A stretch of DNA of 64,000 nt, from the NCBI GenBank assembly GCA_036258175.1, contig DATAEE010000137.1, forward strand, positions 1 to 64,000, given 5' to 3'. The stretch is from DATAEE01 sp036258175 (GTDB lineage Bacteria > Acidobacteriota > Vicinamibacteria > Vicinamibacterales > 2-12-FULL-66-21). The notes beneath the pieces are model-generated. The model made no database searches, was not told the origin of the DNA, and was given only the letters and a program-made list of their open reading frames with translations. Positions within the stretch are counted from its first letter, which is position 1, and the number at the start of each line of letters is the position of its first letter. Below are positions 7,498-16,281 of this stretch, one piece after another. The position numbers and the translations under genes are program-made.

Positions 7498-8862
7498 TCA
7501 CAAACCGCGCAGCTTCCGCAGCACCCGGTCCTCGATCCAGTGCGCATCCCACCACTCGACCGGATTGACCGCGCGCCCCTGGACGAGCTGCGTGAAGTGC
7601 AAGTGATCCCCGCCCGCCAGCCCCGTCATGCCGCTCCGGCCGAGCGTCTGTCCCTTCTCGACCGTCTGGCCCGCCGCGGTCTCGAACGACGAGAGATGCG
7701 CGTAAAGCGTTTGAACGCCAAGGCCGTGATCGAGGATGACGCAGTTTCCGTAAATGCCGAGGTAATCCGCAAACGCGACGCGGCCGCGGTTGGCTGCGAC
7801 GATGGGTACATTCGCGGTCACAGCGAGGTCGAAGCCGAGGTGGATCTGCTGGTCGACTTCGCGTCCTTTATAGAAGTATGTGCGATGGTCGGCGAACGCC
7901 GATTCGACCTTCGAATTTCCGAGCTGCTGGAACGGACCGGTCCACAGTGCCTCAGCCGCTGTCTGCGACGCGAGTTTCTCGATGGTTTCGGCGTTCTGCC
8001 GCCGAAGGTCGCGATTGATGACGAGAAACTTGGCGATGTCGTCGCCGTCCGGCTTGAGGTCCGGCGTCCGCTCGAGGATGGCCGGCACGACACGGCCGAC
8101 GAAGCTGTCGTCCACCTCGATGCGGCTGCGCCGGAACGGCTTGGGGAACACACGATGGTCGAAATCGGCCCGCGCCGTGTTTCCCGCCTCGTCGCGCGCG
8201 AAGACGTGCATCGGCGTGTTCAGCTCCTGATCGTGCAGGAGCGCAAAGAAGGCGACATGCAGGGCCGGGTCGGTGATCTTCACGCCGGCGAGCGCGCCTG
8301 CACCCGAGGCCGGAAAACCCCGGTACTCGACGTCGCCGACACGCACGCCGGACGCCACGTCGGGGGGCGTGACCCGATACACAACCATCTCGGCGCCGCC
8401 AAGGTTGATGTAGTGATGGGTTGAGACGACCGACGCGCGAGGCGGCTCCAGCCTGACCGCCACGTCGCGCGTCGCCGACGATTCGATGGTACGGATTCCA
8501 TAGACGACCGGCCGCGCCGCCGTGACGACGATGCGTGCAGGACCTGATTGAAGCCCCGGTACGCTCGATCGGTTCAGCGGTCGTTGGACGCGAATACGGT
8601 CCGGACCGTCCTGCGTGAGCGTGGCGTCGGTCCCCGTCAGGGCGGCCACGACGGTTCGCTTTCCCTGCTGCTCGAACGCAACCTCCAGACCTGACAGTGC
8701 ACCCTGCGGCGCGTCGATGGCGACCTCGAGCGTTCCGTTCGCGCCCAGGACCTTCGCCGGCTGGCGGATGTCGATTGCGGGACCGGACATCGTTCCGGCG
8801 AAGATCCAGACGCCACCCGCGATAAGAAGCAGAGCGAGGACGAACCCGACGATGAAGCGCAT
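7498..8862 (-). CDS. M23 family metallopeptidase (LytM-like), membrane-anchored
   Basis: The protein has 454 residues. One N-terminal membrane segment (FIVGFVLALLLIAGGVWIF) is followed by about 270 residues of beta-rich extracytoplasmic sequence. A C-terminal M23 domain shows HLGFDLAV, ILDHGLGVQTLYAHL and GGDHLHFTQ, which supply the zinc-binding His/Asp and HxH residues. It should cleave peptidoglycan cross-links in the periplasm. ATG 8862 (MRFIVGF) places the membrane segment at the start; an ATG 12 codons upstream is possible. It lies 30 bases before the cupredoxin gene on the same strand. Confidence 0.88.
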   Translation of the reverse strand: MRFIVGFVLALLLIAGGVWIFAGTMSGPAIDIRQPAKVLGANGTLEVAIDAPQGALSGLEVAFEQQGKRTVVAALTGTDATLTQDGPDRIRVQRPLNRSSVPGLQSGPARIVVTAARPVVYGIRTIESSATRDVAVRLEPPRASVVSTHHYINLGGAEMVVYRVTPPDVASGVRVGDVEYRGFPASGAGALAGVKITDPALHVAFFALLHDQELNTPMHVFARDEAGNTARADFDHRVFPKPFRRSRIEVDDSFVGRVVPAILERTPDLKPDGDDIAKFLVINRDLRRQNAETIEKLASQTAAEALWTGPFQQLGNSKVESAFADHRTYFYKGREVDQQIHLGFDLAVTANVPIVAANRGRVAFADYLGIYGNCVILDHGLGVQTLYAHLSSFETAAGQTVEKGQTLGRSGMTGLAGGDHLHFTQLVQGRAVNPVEWWDAHWIEDRVLRKLRGL

Positions 8863-8920
8863 GCGCGTAATAATCGCACGGCTGACGCCGAGCGCCATCC
8901 GCGCGGTGCACTGGCCGCGG

Positions 8921-8950
8921 TTGACCGGCCTCGCGAGCGCTTGCTAAAAT
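8921..8950 (+). promoter_or_regulatory. sigma70-type promoter of tRNA-Glu
   Basis: TTGACC (8921-8926), an 18-base spacer and TAAAAT (8945-8950), about 20 bases before the first base of the mature tRNA. It is the clearest housekeeping promoter in the window. Confidence 0.7.
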
Positions 8951-8970
8951 TCGAGGTTCCTGTCGGCGAT

Positions 8971-9045
8971 GCCGGTATCGTCTAGGGGTCAGGACACGTG
9001 GTTCTCAGCCACGGGACCGGGGTTCGAATCCCCGTACCGGTACCA
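8971..9045 (+). tRNA. tRNA-Glu (anticodon CTC), CCA encoded
   Basis: Full cloverleaf. Acceptor strand GCCGGTA pairs with TACCGGT (one G-U at the tip). The anticodon stem CGTGG/CCACG encloses the loop TTCTCAG, giving anticodon CTC for GAG codons. A T arm CGGGG-TTCGAAT-CCCCG and a genomically encoded CCA complete it. The antisense of this gene would translate to YGDSNPGPVAE-like peptides, a well-known artefact. Confidence 0.97.
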
Positions 9046-9226
9046 ATTCTCGACCGCGTCGCAGCCAGCCGCCGCTCCCGCTATTTCGGCGTGACTATCT
9101 CGAGCCGTGGCTCGAGTCCAGTCAGCCATGTCGCATCGCGGCCACGAGGTCTCTCGAGCCTGAGCCCCAGCGGGAAATGGACCTGATCGCCTGTGAAAGG
9201 ACTGTCGAGGACGTCGAGCTGACGAA

Positions 9227-9263
9227 CCGGGCCGCGCCCATCCCAGGACTGAGCGCGGCCCGG
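9227..9263 (-). terminator. strong hairpin downstream of the LPKTA protein gene
   Basis: CCGGGCCGCGC (9227-9237) and its perfect complement (9253-9263) enclose a 15-base loop, 18 bases after the frame-corrected stop at 9281. There is no T tract, so intrinsic termination is uncertain. The stem could also protect the mRNA 3' end. Confidence 0.45.
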
Positions 9264-9280
9264 CGCCGAGGAGCGAACCG

Positions 9281-10017
9281 CTAGCGCGTGGCGCGACGCC
9301 GCCTGGCGGACAGGCCCATCCCCGCAACGAGCGAGGCGAGGCCGACGAGGCCAAGAAACGGCAGGGGCTGGCGGTCTTCGGCAGCTTCCTCGGCGCGGCG
9401 CTCGAGGTCGCCGCCGGCGCCCCTGCCGCCTGTCGCGCCGAGGAGGGCGACGTCGCAGGGGCCGCGGGCGTACCCGCACCGCTCCTGGCAAGCGTTGCCT
9501 GCACTTCCTTCTCGGTCACGACCTTGGGCGGCATCGTCGTGATGATGGTCGCCGTCAACCGGTCGTTGGCCCGAAAGTCCGAGATTTCTGCGGGCTTGCC
9601 CCCGCGCATGATCTTTACACCGCGCTTGTCGATGTCGCTCTGCGTGAACATCTTATTGCCTTCGTCCGTGCGGACGATGATGCTCCCGCCCGCGGCGTGC
9701 AGCACGATCCCGTTCTTCACTTCGGTCACGGTCACGGGAGTCACGGTGGTCTTCGTGGTAACGGTCGCGGTGCCTGTCATGCCAGCCTTCAGTTCGTGCA
9801 CCGACAGCTCCTTCCCGTCGACGTTGAACCGGAAATCCTCGGGCACCGTCAGTTCCCTCGTGCCTTCCGGCAATTTGACGACGAGCTGATTGCCGTCCAC
9901 CGCGATGACCTGGAACTTCTTGGTTTCCGTAGCCGTTCTCGTCTGCGCCAACGTGACAGCGGCCGTCAGGCACACGATCACACTACCCAGTACCACCCGA
10001 ATCATTGCACGCGTCAT
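9281..10017 (-). CDS. secreted protein with LPKTA C-terminal sorting signal, broken by a single-base frameshift
   Basis: A signal peptide (MTRAMIRVVLG...AAVTLAQ) leads into a secreted domain of about 150 residues (VIAVDGNQLVVKLPEGTREL, FTQSDIDKRGVKIMRGGK) and an Ala/Ser/Pro-rich linker reaching LPKTASP. In the present frame the sequence then turns into nonsense and runs on to 8989, antisense to the tRNA. Adding one base in the G-run at 9364-9367 restores PLPFLGLVGLASLVAGMGL followed by SARRRRATR and a stop at 9281. That is an LPxTG-like motif, hydrophobic helix and basic tail, the signature of a sortase or rhombosortase substrate. A sortase gene lies 66 bases upstream. Start ATG 10017 follows GGAGG. 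The break may be a real mutation or a sequencing error. Confidence 0.75.
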
Positions 10018-10083
10018 ACAGCCTCCACTTCCGTTACGAATCCCCACTCTTGATTGCGGCACGCCCGGACACATGACGCCGGT

Positions 10084-10691
10084 TCAGCGGCCACGGGCAA
10101 CGGCCGTTGCCGCGTCGTCGGCACGCACGGCACGGACGATGTACCGTTGCGGCGCTGGACCGACGTGATAGAACGGGTAGCACGTCACCAAGGTGAGCGA
10201 GCGTGTGGGCGTTGCGTCGAGCACAGATACGTCCTCTGGATAGACGACCCAGGTCCGTTCGACGCGGTAAACCTCCGTCCCGCGACGTATTTCCAGTTCG
10301 ATGACATCAGCGGGGCCGACATCTTTCAGGCCTCGGAAAAACCCGTCTCGGTGCCCGGCGATTCCGGAATTGCCATCCGTCCCCGGCAGTGCCGTGTCCT
10401 CGATGTGACCCACGGCGCGGTTCAGCGTGAAGTCGTCGGTCCCCGGCAGGACGGCCACTTCGAGGCGGATCTTCGGGATGCGTAGAACCGCGAGCGGCGG
10501 CGGTGCAGGTTCGTTCACCGCGCTCCGCCAGGCGCTGATGCGTTTGGGTCCCAGAGGCTCAGGTCCGGTGCGGCGGTCTGCTGCTCCGCGCCGGCCTGGA
10601 GGACCGAAAAGCGTTCGAGTTCGTGCCGGGCGCCCGTCACGCCCTCGATGTGCAACGCGGCCCACGTCACCACGCACACAAGGCCGCACAC
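10084..10691 (-). CDS. sortase (class D/E-like) with a single-base frameshift near the N-terminus
   Basis: The catalytic domain is complete: LAVLRIPKIRLEV, the catalytic His in GIAGHRDGFF, the catalytic Cys in TLVTCYPF, and the Arg in APQRYIVRA. It should cleave and transfer LPxTx-type proteins such as the neighbouring LPKTA protein. The N-terminus is in another frame: WVCGLVCVVTWAALHIEG (membrane anchor), then GARHELERF and PDLSLWDP, which joins KRISAWRSAVNEP after one missing base in the TTTGGG run at 10543-10548. The true start is unclear. A GTG at 10691 fits the membrane anchor frame. A separate open stretch from ATG 10807 (MARDLEPGSLVRDV) could be the original start if a second shift exists. 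Confidence 0.75.
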
Positions 10692-10934
10692 CCAAGCCGA
10701 GCCTTCTGCGAAGAGCCAGGCCTCCGGTAGCGTGGGGTCTGCGGAAGCATCCGATTCAGCAGAGCCACGTCGCGTACCAGACTGCCGGGCTCAAGATCCC
10801 TTGCCATTCGCGCGTGCGTGCACGGTGCAGCTCTGCGCGTCCCCCGGGTTGACGGAGCAACTCCAGAGTGCCGTGCGCTCGTCGCCGGCCAGCTCCGACA
10901 AGGCTAGACGCTCGGGTGACCGGCGCAAGACAAT

Positions 10935-12965
10935 ATGGCTATCCCGCTAATGATTCCCGGTTCGCCGGTGCTGCGTCGCATCTCGTCCGGTGTGGCGATT
11001 GGGGTGAGCGTTTGGCTCATCGCACTCGGGCTGGCCCGAGCCGAGTTCCTCAGGACGATTGAGCTCAAGACGTACGACCTGCGCATGCGCGCGACGGTCC
11101 GGCCGGAAGCCGCACGACAGGACATTGTCCTCGTCGAGATTAACGAGAGCACGATCCGGACGCTTGAGCCGGTCGCGGGCCGCTGGCCCTGGCCGCGTGC
11201 AATCTATGCCTCGGCCCTCGATTTTCTGGCGCGCGCCGGCGCGCGCGCGATTGCGATCGACGTCCTGTTCCTCGAGCGGGATACGCGCGAGGGATTCGAC
11301 TACGGCGGCGCTAAGTGGAGCGGCGACGAATCGGATGCCGCTCTCGTCGCCGCTACGCGTCGCGCGGGCAACGTCGTGCTGCTTGCCGATGCCGTCTTCG
11401 AAGGCGCGACGGGCAAGATGGCCTCGCCGCCGCCATGGCCGGGGATGCTGGCGTTCGGGCCCGAGGATGGTCCCTGGCAGGCCGAGGCTCGTCCCACGTT
11501 GACTCCGCCGTTTCCGCAGCTGGCAGCGTCCGCCGCCAACGTCGGACATAACTTCATGTCGTACGACGCCGACGGTCCGTGGCGTCGTTGGGCGCCGTTC
11601 GTGCAGAGCGACGGTCGCGTCGCCCCCTCCCTCGGTCTGGCCGCGACGATGGTGGCGGAAAAGATCCGGCCCGAAGAGCTGAAAATCGAAGAGTGCACGA
11701 TCACCGTGCGGGACCGGCATATTCCTCTTCTACGCGATCACGTCGCGTCGTTCGGCGCGGCGCAGGGCGCAGACACCGTCCGCGCGCTGATCAACTATCA
11801 AGGGCCGGCCTTGCTGGAGGATGGCAAGTCGCGGCCGTATCCGACTCATTCCTTCTATGACGTCCTCTACGCGGCCGAGCAACAGGCGGAAGGACTGACG
11901 CCCGATCTGAATCCCAAGATCTTCAACGGGAAGATCGTGTTCGTTGGCGCGACGGCCCCGGCGCTGTTCGATGTGTTCCAGACGCCGTTTGAACGTGGCC
12001 GGATGCCGGGTATCCAGGTGCACGCGAATACTGCCGACAACATCCTGTCGGGCCGCTTCATGCGTCCCGCTGGCGATCGCATGCGGCTTGCCGTGACGGC
12101 GATCGCGGCGCTTGCCGCGGCGATTCTCTTCGCTGACCTTCCGCTCCGATGGGCTCTTCTCGGGAGCGTATTGCTCGTCTCGGGATATGCCGTGATGTCG
12201 CTCCGGCTTTTCTCGAACGGCGTCTGGATTGCCGTCGCACAGCCCGCGGTCGCCCTGATTCTTGCGGCCTTCGGCGGCGTCGGGTATCAGTACTTCGTTG
12301 AAGGACGTGAAAAACGAAGGGTCAAGGGCCTGTTCGGCCGATACGTGTCGAAGGACGTGTTCCAGCAGCTCATGTCGGATCCGGCGCTTGCGAAGCTTGG
12401 AGGGAAGCGCCGTGAGATGACCGTGCTGTTCTCGGACATACGCGGGTTTACTGCGCATTCGGAGAAGGGCGAAGCGGAAGAGATCGTCGCAACGCTGAAC
12501 GAGTATTTCTCGCGCATGGTGGAGATCGTGTTCAAGCACCATGGGACGCTCGACAAGTTCGTGGGCGATATGGTCATGGCGCTCTTCGGCGCGCCGCTGA
12601 ACGACGCGTCGCACGCGGATCACGCGGTCGAGGCGGCTATCGAGATGGTTACGGAGTTGAACGCGCTGAACGCGAAGTGGGCGGCGCAAGGAAAGCCACC
12701 TCTCGACATCGGGATTGGGATCAACTCCGGCGACATGATTGCCGGCAACATCGGATCGCGCGCAATCATGAGCTACACGGTGATCGGCGATGCGGTGAAT
12801 CTCGGGTCGCGGCTTGAAAGCCTGAACAAGGAATACGGTACACGGATTATCATTAGCGACGCGACGCGCGTCCGGCTGACGAAACCGCAAGCGATCCGTC
12901 CGCTGGGTGACGTCGTCGTCAAAGGCAAGACCAAACCGGTAGCCATCTTCGAGGTGCAGACGTGA
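10935..12965 (+). CDS. CHASE2-domain class III adenylate/guanylate cyclase
   Basis: The protein is 676 residues. One membrane helix (about 15-35) precedes a large extracytoplasmic CHASE2 sensor domain (about 45-365, with IVLVEINESTIRTLEP, GARAIAIDVLFLE and GKIVFVGATAPALFD). Three membrane helices follow (about 380-450), then a cytoplasmic class III cyclase (485-670). The cyclase shows both metal aspartates (VLFSDIRGFT, FVGDMVMALFG), the substrate Lys in GTLDKFVGD, and the transition-state Asn/Arg in DAVNLGSRLE, so it should be active. The Lys and Thr/Asp pattern favours ATP. It shares a four-base overlap with the M48 gene, which in turn overlaps a cNMP-binding channel. Confidence 0.92.
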   Translation: MAIPLMIPGSPVLRRISSGVAIGVSVWLIALGLARAEFLRTIELKTYDLRMRATVRPEAARQDIVLVEINESTIRTLEPVAGRWPWPRAIYASALDFLARAGARAIAIDVLFLERDTREGFDYGGAKWSGDESDAALVAATRRAGNVVLLADAVFEGATGKMASPPPWPGMLAFGPEDGPWQAEARPTLTPPFPQLAASAANVGHNFMSYDADGPWRRWAPFVQSDGRVAPSLGLAATMVAEKIRPEELKIEECTITVRDRHIPLLRDHVASFGAAQGADTVRALINYQGPALLEDGKSRPYPTHSFYDVLYAAEQQAEGLTPDLNPKIFNGKIVFVGATAPALFDVFQTPFERGRMPGIQVHANTADNILSGRFMRPAGDRMRLAVTAIAALAAAILFADLPLRWALLGSVLLVSGYAVMSLRLFSNGVWIAVAQPAVALILAAFGGVGYQYFVEGREKRRVKGLFGRYVSKDVFQQLMSDPALAKLGGKRREMTVLFSDIRGFTAHSEKGEAEEIVATLNEYFSRMVEIVFKHHGTLDKFVGDMVMALFGAPLNDASHADHAVEAAIEMVTELNALNAKWAAQGKPPLDIGIGINSGDMIAGNIGSRAIMSYTVIGDAVNLGSRLESLNKEYGTRIIISDATRVRLTKPQAIRPLGDVVVKGKTKPVAIFEVQT

Positions 12966-14089
12966 AGGTCGTTATTGCCGCGCTCGCGCTCGCGACGGTC
13001 GCGCAGCCTGCTTATGCCCAGCTCGGCGCTTTGGAAAAAGGCATCAAACGCGCCAAGCAAGTCAACGACATGGTCTGGACCGAGGAGAAGGAGCGCGCGC
13101 TGGGAGAGTCGGTCAGCGCGCAGCTGCGGACACGGTTCGGCGTCGTTCAGGATCCGGCGGTTCACAAGTACGTCACGCTGGTTGGGACGGTCGTCGCGCA
13201 GCAGACCAGCAAGCCGAATCTGAAGTGGACTTTCATAGTGCTCGACACGGACGGCGTGAACGCCTTTGCGTCGCCCGGCGGGTTCGTCCACGTCACCCGG
13301 GGCGCGCTGGCGCTCCTGCAGAACGAAGCGGAGCTGGCCGGAGTGCTGGGCCACGAGATCGGCCATATCGTAAAGCAGCACACGATCAATGCGATTCGCA
13401 AGAGCAAGGCGGTCGAGATCGGCGTGGAAGAAGGCGCAGCCGCGAGCGAGACGGTTCTCCTCGATCGCTTCGCGCAGCTGGCGTATACGAACATCATCGA
13501 GAACAATTTCGATCGCGGCGACGAGATGGACGCCGACAAGGAAGGCGTGACGGCCGCGAGTAAAGCGGGCTATGCGCCCAACGCACTCTCCACCTTCCTG
13601 ACCCGGCTCGCGGAGCGCAACAAGAACATGACGCAGCGTAACGGCATGTTCGCCTCGCATCCGGACCTGAAGGCGCGGCAGGATGGGGTGGCGAAGACCA
13701 TCCAGACTGGCAACCTGAAAGCCGCTGCCGCCGTCGAGGCGCGCTACAAGCAGAACATCACGTACCCGCCAGTGGAGGTAACCCTGGTCCCGACCGCCAC
13801 CGAAGGATTAGCGGGCCTGGTCGGTGGTAGCAAGCCGGCGGCGCCAACCGAGGAAGAGAAGAAGAAGGAGCAGGAAGCCGGTCAGAAGAAGAAGGGATTC
13901 GGGCTTGGAAGCTTGACAAAGCCCTTCGGCGGAGGCGGCGGCGAGAAGCAGAGCGCGCAGGTGTCCGCATCGGCCGGCGCGCGCGGCGTTGCACCGGACC
14001 GCGACGCCAAGGGAGGGTCGAATGCGGCGCTCGTGGCCATCTCGCTCACGGCGGCCGATATCGCCGAATTCAAGAAGGGGATTGCCTGA
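12962..14089 (+). CDS. secreted M48 family zinc metalloprotease
   Basis: A 375-residue protein with a signal peptide (VVIAALALATVAQPAYAQ). The zinc motif HEIGH is at 131-135 within AGVLGHEIGHIVKQH, and the third ligand Glu188 lies in GDEMDADKEG. NAFASPGGFVHVTRG is the conserved substrate-cleft block of the family. The C-terminus (about 255-375) is charged and glycine-rich (EEEKKKEQEAGQKKK, FGGGGGEK) and does not look folded. BepA/LoiP-type members process or quality-control outer-membrane proteins. It starts inside the cyclase stop (ATGA) and its own stop overlaps the probable start of the MscS gene, so the three are one operon. Confidence 0.9.
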   Translation: MKVVIAALALATVAQPAYAQLGALEKGIKRAKQVNDMVWTEEKERALGESVSAQLRTRFGVVQDPAVHKYVTLVGTVVAQQTSKPNLKWTFIVLDTDGVNAFASPGGFVHVTRGALALLQNEAELAGVLGHEIGHIVKQHTINAIRKSKAVEIGVEEGAAASETVLLDRFAQLAYTNIIENNFDRGDEMDADKEGVTAASKAGYAPNALSTFLTRLAERNKNMTQRNGMFASHPDLKARQDGVAKTIQTGNLKAAAAVEARYKQNITYPPVEVTLVPTATEGLAGLVGGSKPAAPTEEEKKKEQEAGQKKKGFGLGSLTKPFGGGGGEKQSAQVSASAGARGVAPDRDAKGGSNAALVAISLTAADIAEFKKGIA

Positions 14090-15543
14090 GCCATTATCCC
14101 GCCCACGTCCTCGTCGGTGTCGCCGTCTTCCTGACGGCGATTCTCATTCGCGGCATCACGCCGAATCGCCTCATCCAACGGAAGCTCGGCCTGTCGCTGC
14201 TGCTTTCGGCTGCCTACGTCATGATCAATCTCTGGTTGACGTGGGCCGTGATGTCGACCGATACGGCTGACCGCCTCGTCTCGATCGAACAACTCCTCAT
14301 CATTCTCGCGGCGCTGAACGTCGTGATTCTCGTCCTGGTCAACCCGCTGCGGGTCGATCGGGTTCCCGATCGCTTCCCTCCGATCGTTCAGGACGCGTTC
14401 CTGATCGGCGCGTTTCTCATCGTCGGCACCGTCATCTTCGAGGAAAAGTTGCTGACGACGTCCGCTGTTGGTGCCGTCGTCGTCGGTTTCGCGTTGCAGG
14501 ATACGCTTGGGAATGCATTCGCCGGGCTCGCGATCCAGGTCGAGAAGCCGTTCCACATCGGCCACTGGGTGGCAATCGGTCCGCACGAGGGCCGCGTCTC
14601 GGAGATCACGTGGCGCGCCACGAAGCTCCGCACGAAGACGGGGAACTTCGTCATCGTGCCGAACAACGTGGTGGCCAAGGAAGCGATCGTCAATTACTCG
14701 CAGCCCGCCGTGCCGAGCATGATCGAAGTCGAGGTTGGCGCGAGCTATCTCAGCTCACCCGGTGAAGTCAAAGCGGCGGTGCATGAAGCGCTTTCGAATT
14801 CGAAGCGGGCGTTGACGGAGCCCGCGCCGGACGTACTCGTCAAAGCGTTTGCCGCTTCGTCCATCGACTATCGGGTGCGCTTCTGGATCGAGGATTGCGA
14901 GCGAGATGAGGAAGCGCGCGACGAGGTTCGTGCAGCTATCTACTACGCGTTCCGGCGGCATGGGATCGAGATTCCGTACCCGATTCAGGTTCAGTACGAC
15001 CGTGAGGAGACCATCGTCGGTCGCGATGAGGAAGTGCGCGGCCGTGCTGCGCTACTCTCGAAGCTGGATCTGTTTGCGGGTTTATCAGGCCAGGATCATG
15101 TTCGCCTTGCGGAGGCGGCGCGCGATCGACTGTTCGGCGATGGCGAACGCATCGTCCGCGAGGGAGAACCGGGTAGTTCCCTGTTCGTGATTGCGGCGGG
15201 GCGCGTCGTCATTCTGTCCGGCGTGACTGGTGCCAGATCGGGCCATGAGGTAGCAACGCTCGACAGCGGGAAATACTTCGGCGAGATGTCGCTTCTGACG
15301 GGCGAGCCGCGCAGCGCAACGGTCGCCGCTCGCGGCGACTGCCGGGTCCTGGAAATCGATTCAGAGACGTTCCGCACGGTCGCTGAAGCGAATCCACTTG
15401 TGCTCGAACAGGTGGGTCTCGCGGCGGTGACGCGCCGCGATGCCCTGGCCGCCGCGCGCGCCGCGGCCGCGAGCACGGTCGCGACCGCGGATCACGCGCG
15501 GTCCTTTATTCAGCGGATGAAGCGATTCCTGCGCCTGCCCTAG
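14086..15543 (+). CDS. MscS-family mechanosensitive channel with C-terminal cyclic-nucleotide-binding domain
   Basis: Four or more N-terminal helices lead to an MscS pore/beta domain (VVVGFALQDTLGNAFAGL, VEKPFHIGHWVAIG, IVPNNVVAKEAIVNY). A cNMP-binding domain covers about the last 140 residues (LFAGLSGQDHVRL, EGEPGSSLFVIAAGRV, and the phosphate-binding cassette GEMSLLTGEPRSATV). The first ATG in frame is 14221, but the frame is open and protein-like upstream (SHYPAHVLVGVAVFLTAIL). A CTG at 14086 lies five bases after AAGGGG and overlaps the M48 stop by four bases (CTGA), so initiation at CTG is proposed, giving 485 residues. With the upstream cyclase this suggests gating by cAMP or cGMP. Confidence 0.85.
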   Translation: MSHYPAHVLVGVAVFLTAILIRGITPNRLIQRKLGLSLLLSAAYVMINLWLTWAVMSTDTADRLVSIEQLLIILAALNVVILVLVNPLRVDRVPDRFPPIVQDAFLIGAFLIVGTVIFEEKLLTTSAVGAVVVGFALQDTLGNAFAGLAIQVEKPFHIGHWVAIGPHEGRVSEITWRATKLRTKTGNFVIVPNNVVAKEAIVNYSQPAVPSMIEVEVGASYLSSPGEVKAAVHEALSNSKRALTEPAPDVLVKAFAASSIDYRVRFWIEDCERDEEARDEVRAAIYYAFRRHGIEIPYPIQVQYDREETIVGRDEEVRGRAALLSKLDLFAGLSGQDHVRLAEAARDRLFGDGERIVREGEPGSSLFVIAAGRVVILSGVTGARSGHEVATLDSGKYFGEMSLLTGEPRSATVAARGDCRVLEIDSETFRTVAEANPLVLEQVGLAAVTRRDALAAARAAAASTVATADHARSFIQRMKRFLRLP

Positions 15544-16184
15544 TATCGGTATCGCGCGCCAGCCTCGCGGAACGCTCGATCGTATCCTTCGCGGAATCCG
15601 ATTCGATATTCGTTCTTGTACGCCTCGCGCGAACCGTAGCGGTTGTTGAAGTGTCGATCGCCTTCGCGGTACCACTTGTGACGTGCCGGCTCGTACGGAT
15701 CGCGGTCGCGCACATCCTCGATGCCCTTTTCGTAGCCCTCGCTGAGGCCGTACTGATATGCCGGGCCGACGTACCCGCGGTTGCCGTACGCGCCGCCCGG
15801 ATAGCCATAACGGGAGTTCGGATTGTAGCGGCCGTTGTTCGGGTACCGGTTGCGATCCCAGTAACCGTACTGTGAGTAGCCTTCGCGATATCCGGCTTCG
15901 TAGCCACGCCGGAACTCACGCCGGTACCAGTTGATGTCGCCTGAACGACGGTCGTACCCCCGCTCGGCGCGGCGGTAATCGTTACTGTCGTTGATGTCGA
16001 ACGGCCGATTCTGACGCGCGTCCCGCTGACCCTCCCGCAGCCCCTCACGATACCCGTTGTCGAACCCGTAGCTTCCATTCGTGGCGTAGGGGTAGCCGTC
16101 GTGCCGGCGAACCTGCGCCGACGCCGGCCCCGCCGCAGCCAGGATCGCCAGCACGACGCCGACACCCAGACTGATCCGGACCAT
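15540..16184 (-). CDS. secreted protein with GxxxG-rich tyrosine/arginine repeats, function unknown
   Basis: A 214-residue exported protein: signal peptide ISLGVGVVLAILAAAGPASAQ, then a mature region dominated by Tyr, Arg, Gly and Asp. Four similar blocks occur: NGYREGLREGQRDA, RGYEAGYREGY, YGLSEGYEKGIEDV and IGFREGYDRAFRE. Each is a glycine-spaced (GxxxGxxxG) amphipathic segment, separated by Asn/Tyr/Gly-rich linkers. Short proteins of this type are common in Acidobacteriota but have no assigned role. ATG 16184 was chosen for the signal peptide and an upstream AGGGAG. The 3' end overlaps that of the convergent MscS gene by four bases. Confidence 0.75.
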   Translation of the reverse strand: MVRISLGVGVVLAILAAAGPASAQVRRHDGYPYATNGSYGFDNGYREGLREGQRDARQNRPFDINDSNDYRRAERGYDRRSGDINWYRREFRRGYEAGYREGYSQYGYWDRNRYPNNGRYNPNSRYGYPGGAYGNRGYVGPAYQYGLSEGYEKGIEDVRDRDPYEPARHKWYREGDRHFNNRYGSREAYKNEYRIGFREGYDRAFREAGARYRY

Positions 16185-16281
16185 GGTTCTGCTCCCTATG
16201 CAGGCGCGGGAAGGGCGTCTCCCAGGGAGCGTTTGTGCAAGAACAGGACCAGCGAAAAAGGTCGAAAAAGGGCCGGATAAT

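Noticed and set aside
9099..9116. CTCGAGCC-GT-GGCTCGAG palindrome after the tRNA gene as tRNA terminator
   Set aside because: Short stem with no T tract and more than 50 bases past the tRNA; too weak to call.
8989..9280. C-terminal extension of the LPKTA protein down to the tRNA
   Set aside because: It arises only from the frameshift and reads antisense tRNA (YGDSNPGPVAE-like artefact).
11730..12890. Minus-strand open frame of 386 codons opposite the CHASE2 cyclase
   Set aside because: No domain pattern and biased Arg/His composition; the plus-strand cyclase explains the region.
15506..16165. Thr/Arg-rich alternative frame over the tyrosine-rich secreted protein
   Set aside because: Lacks a signal peptide and is low-complexity; the frame with signal peptide and GxxxG blocks is far better.
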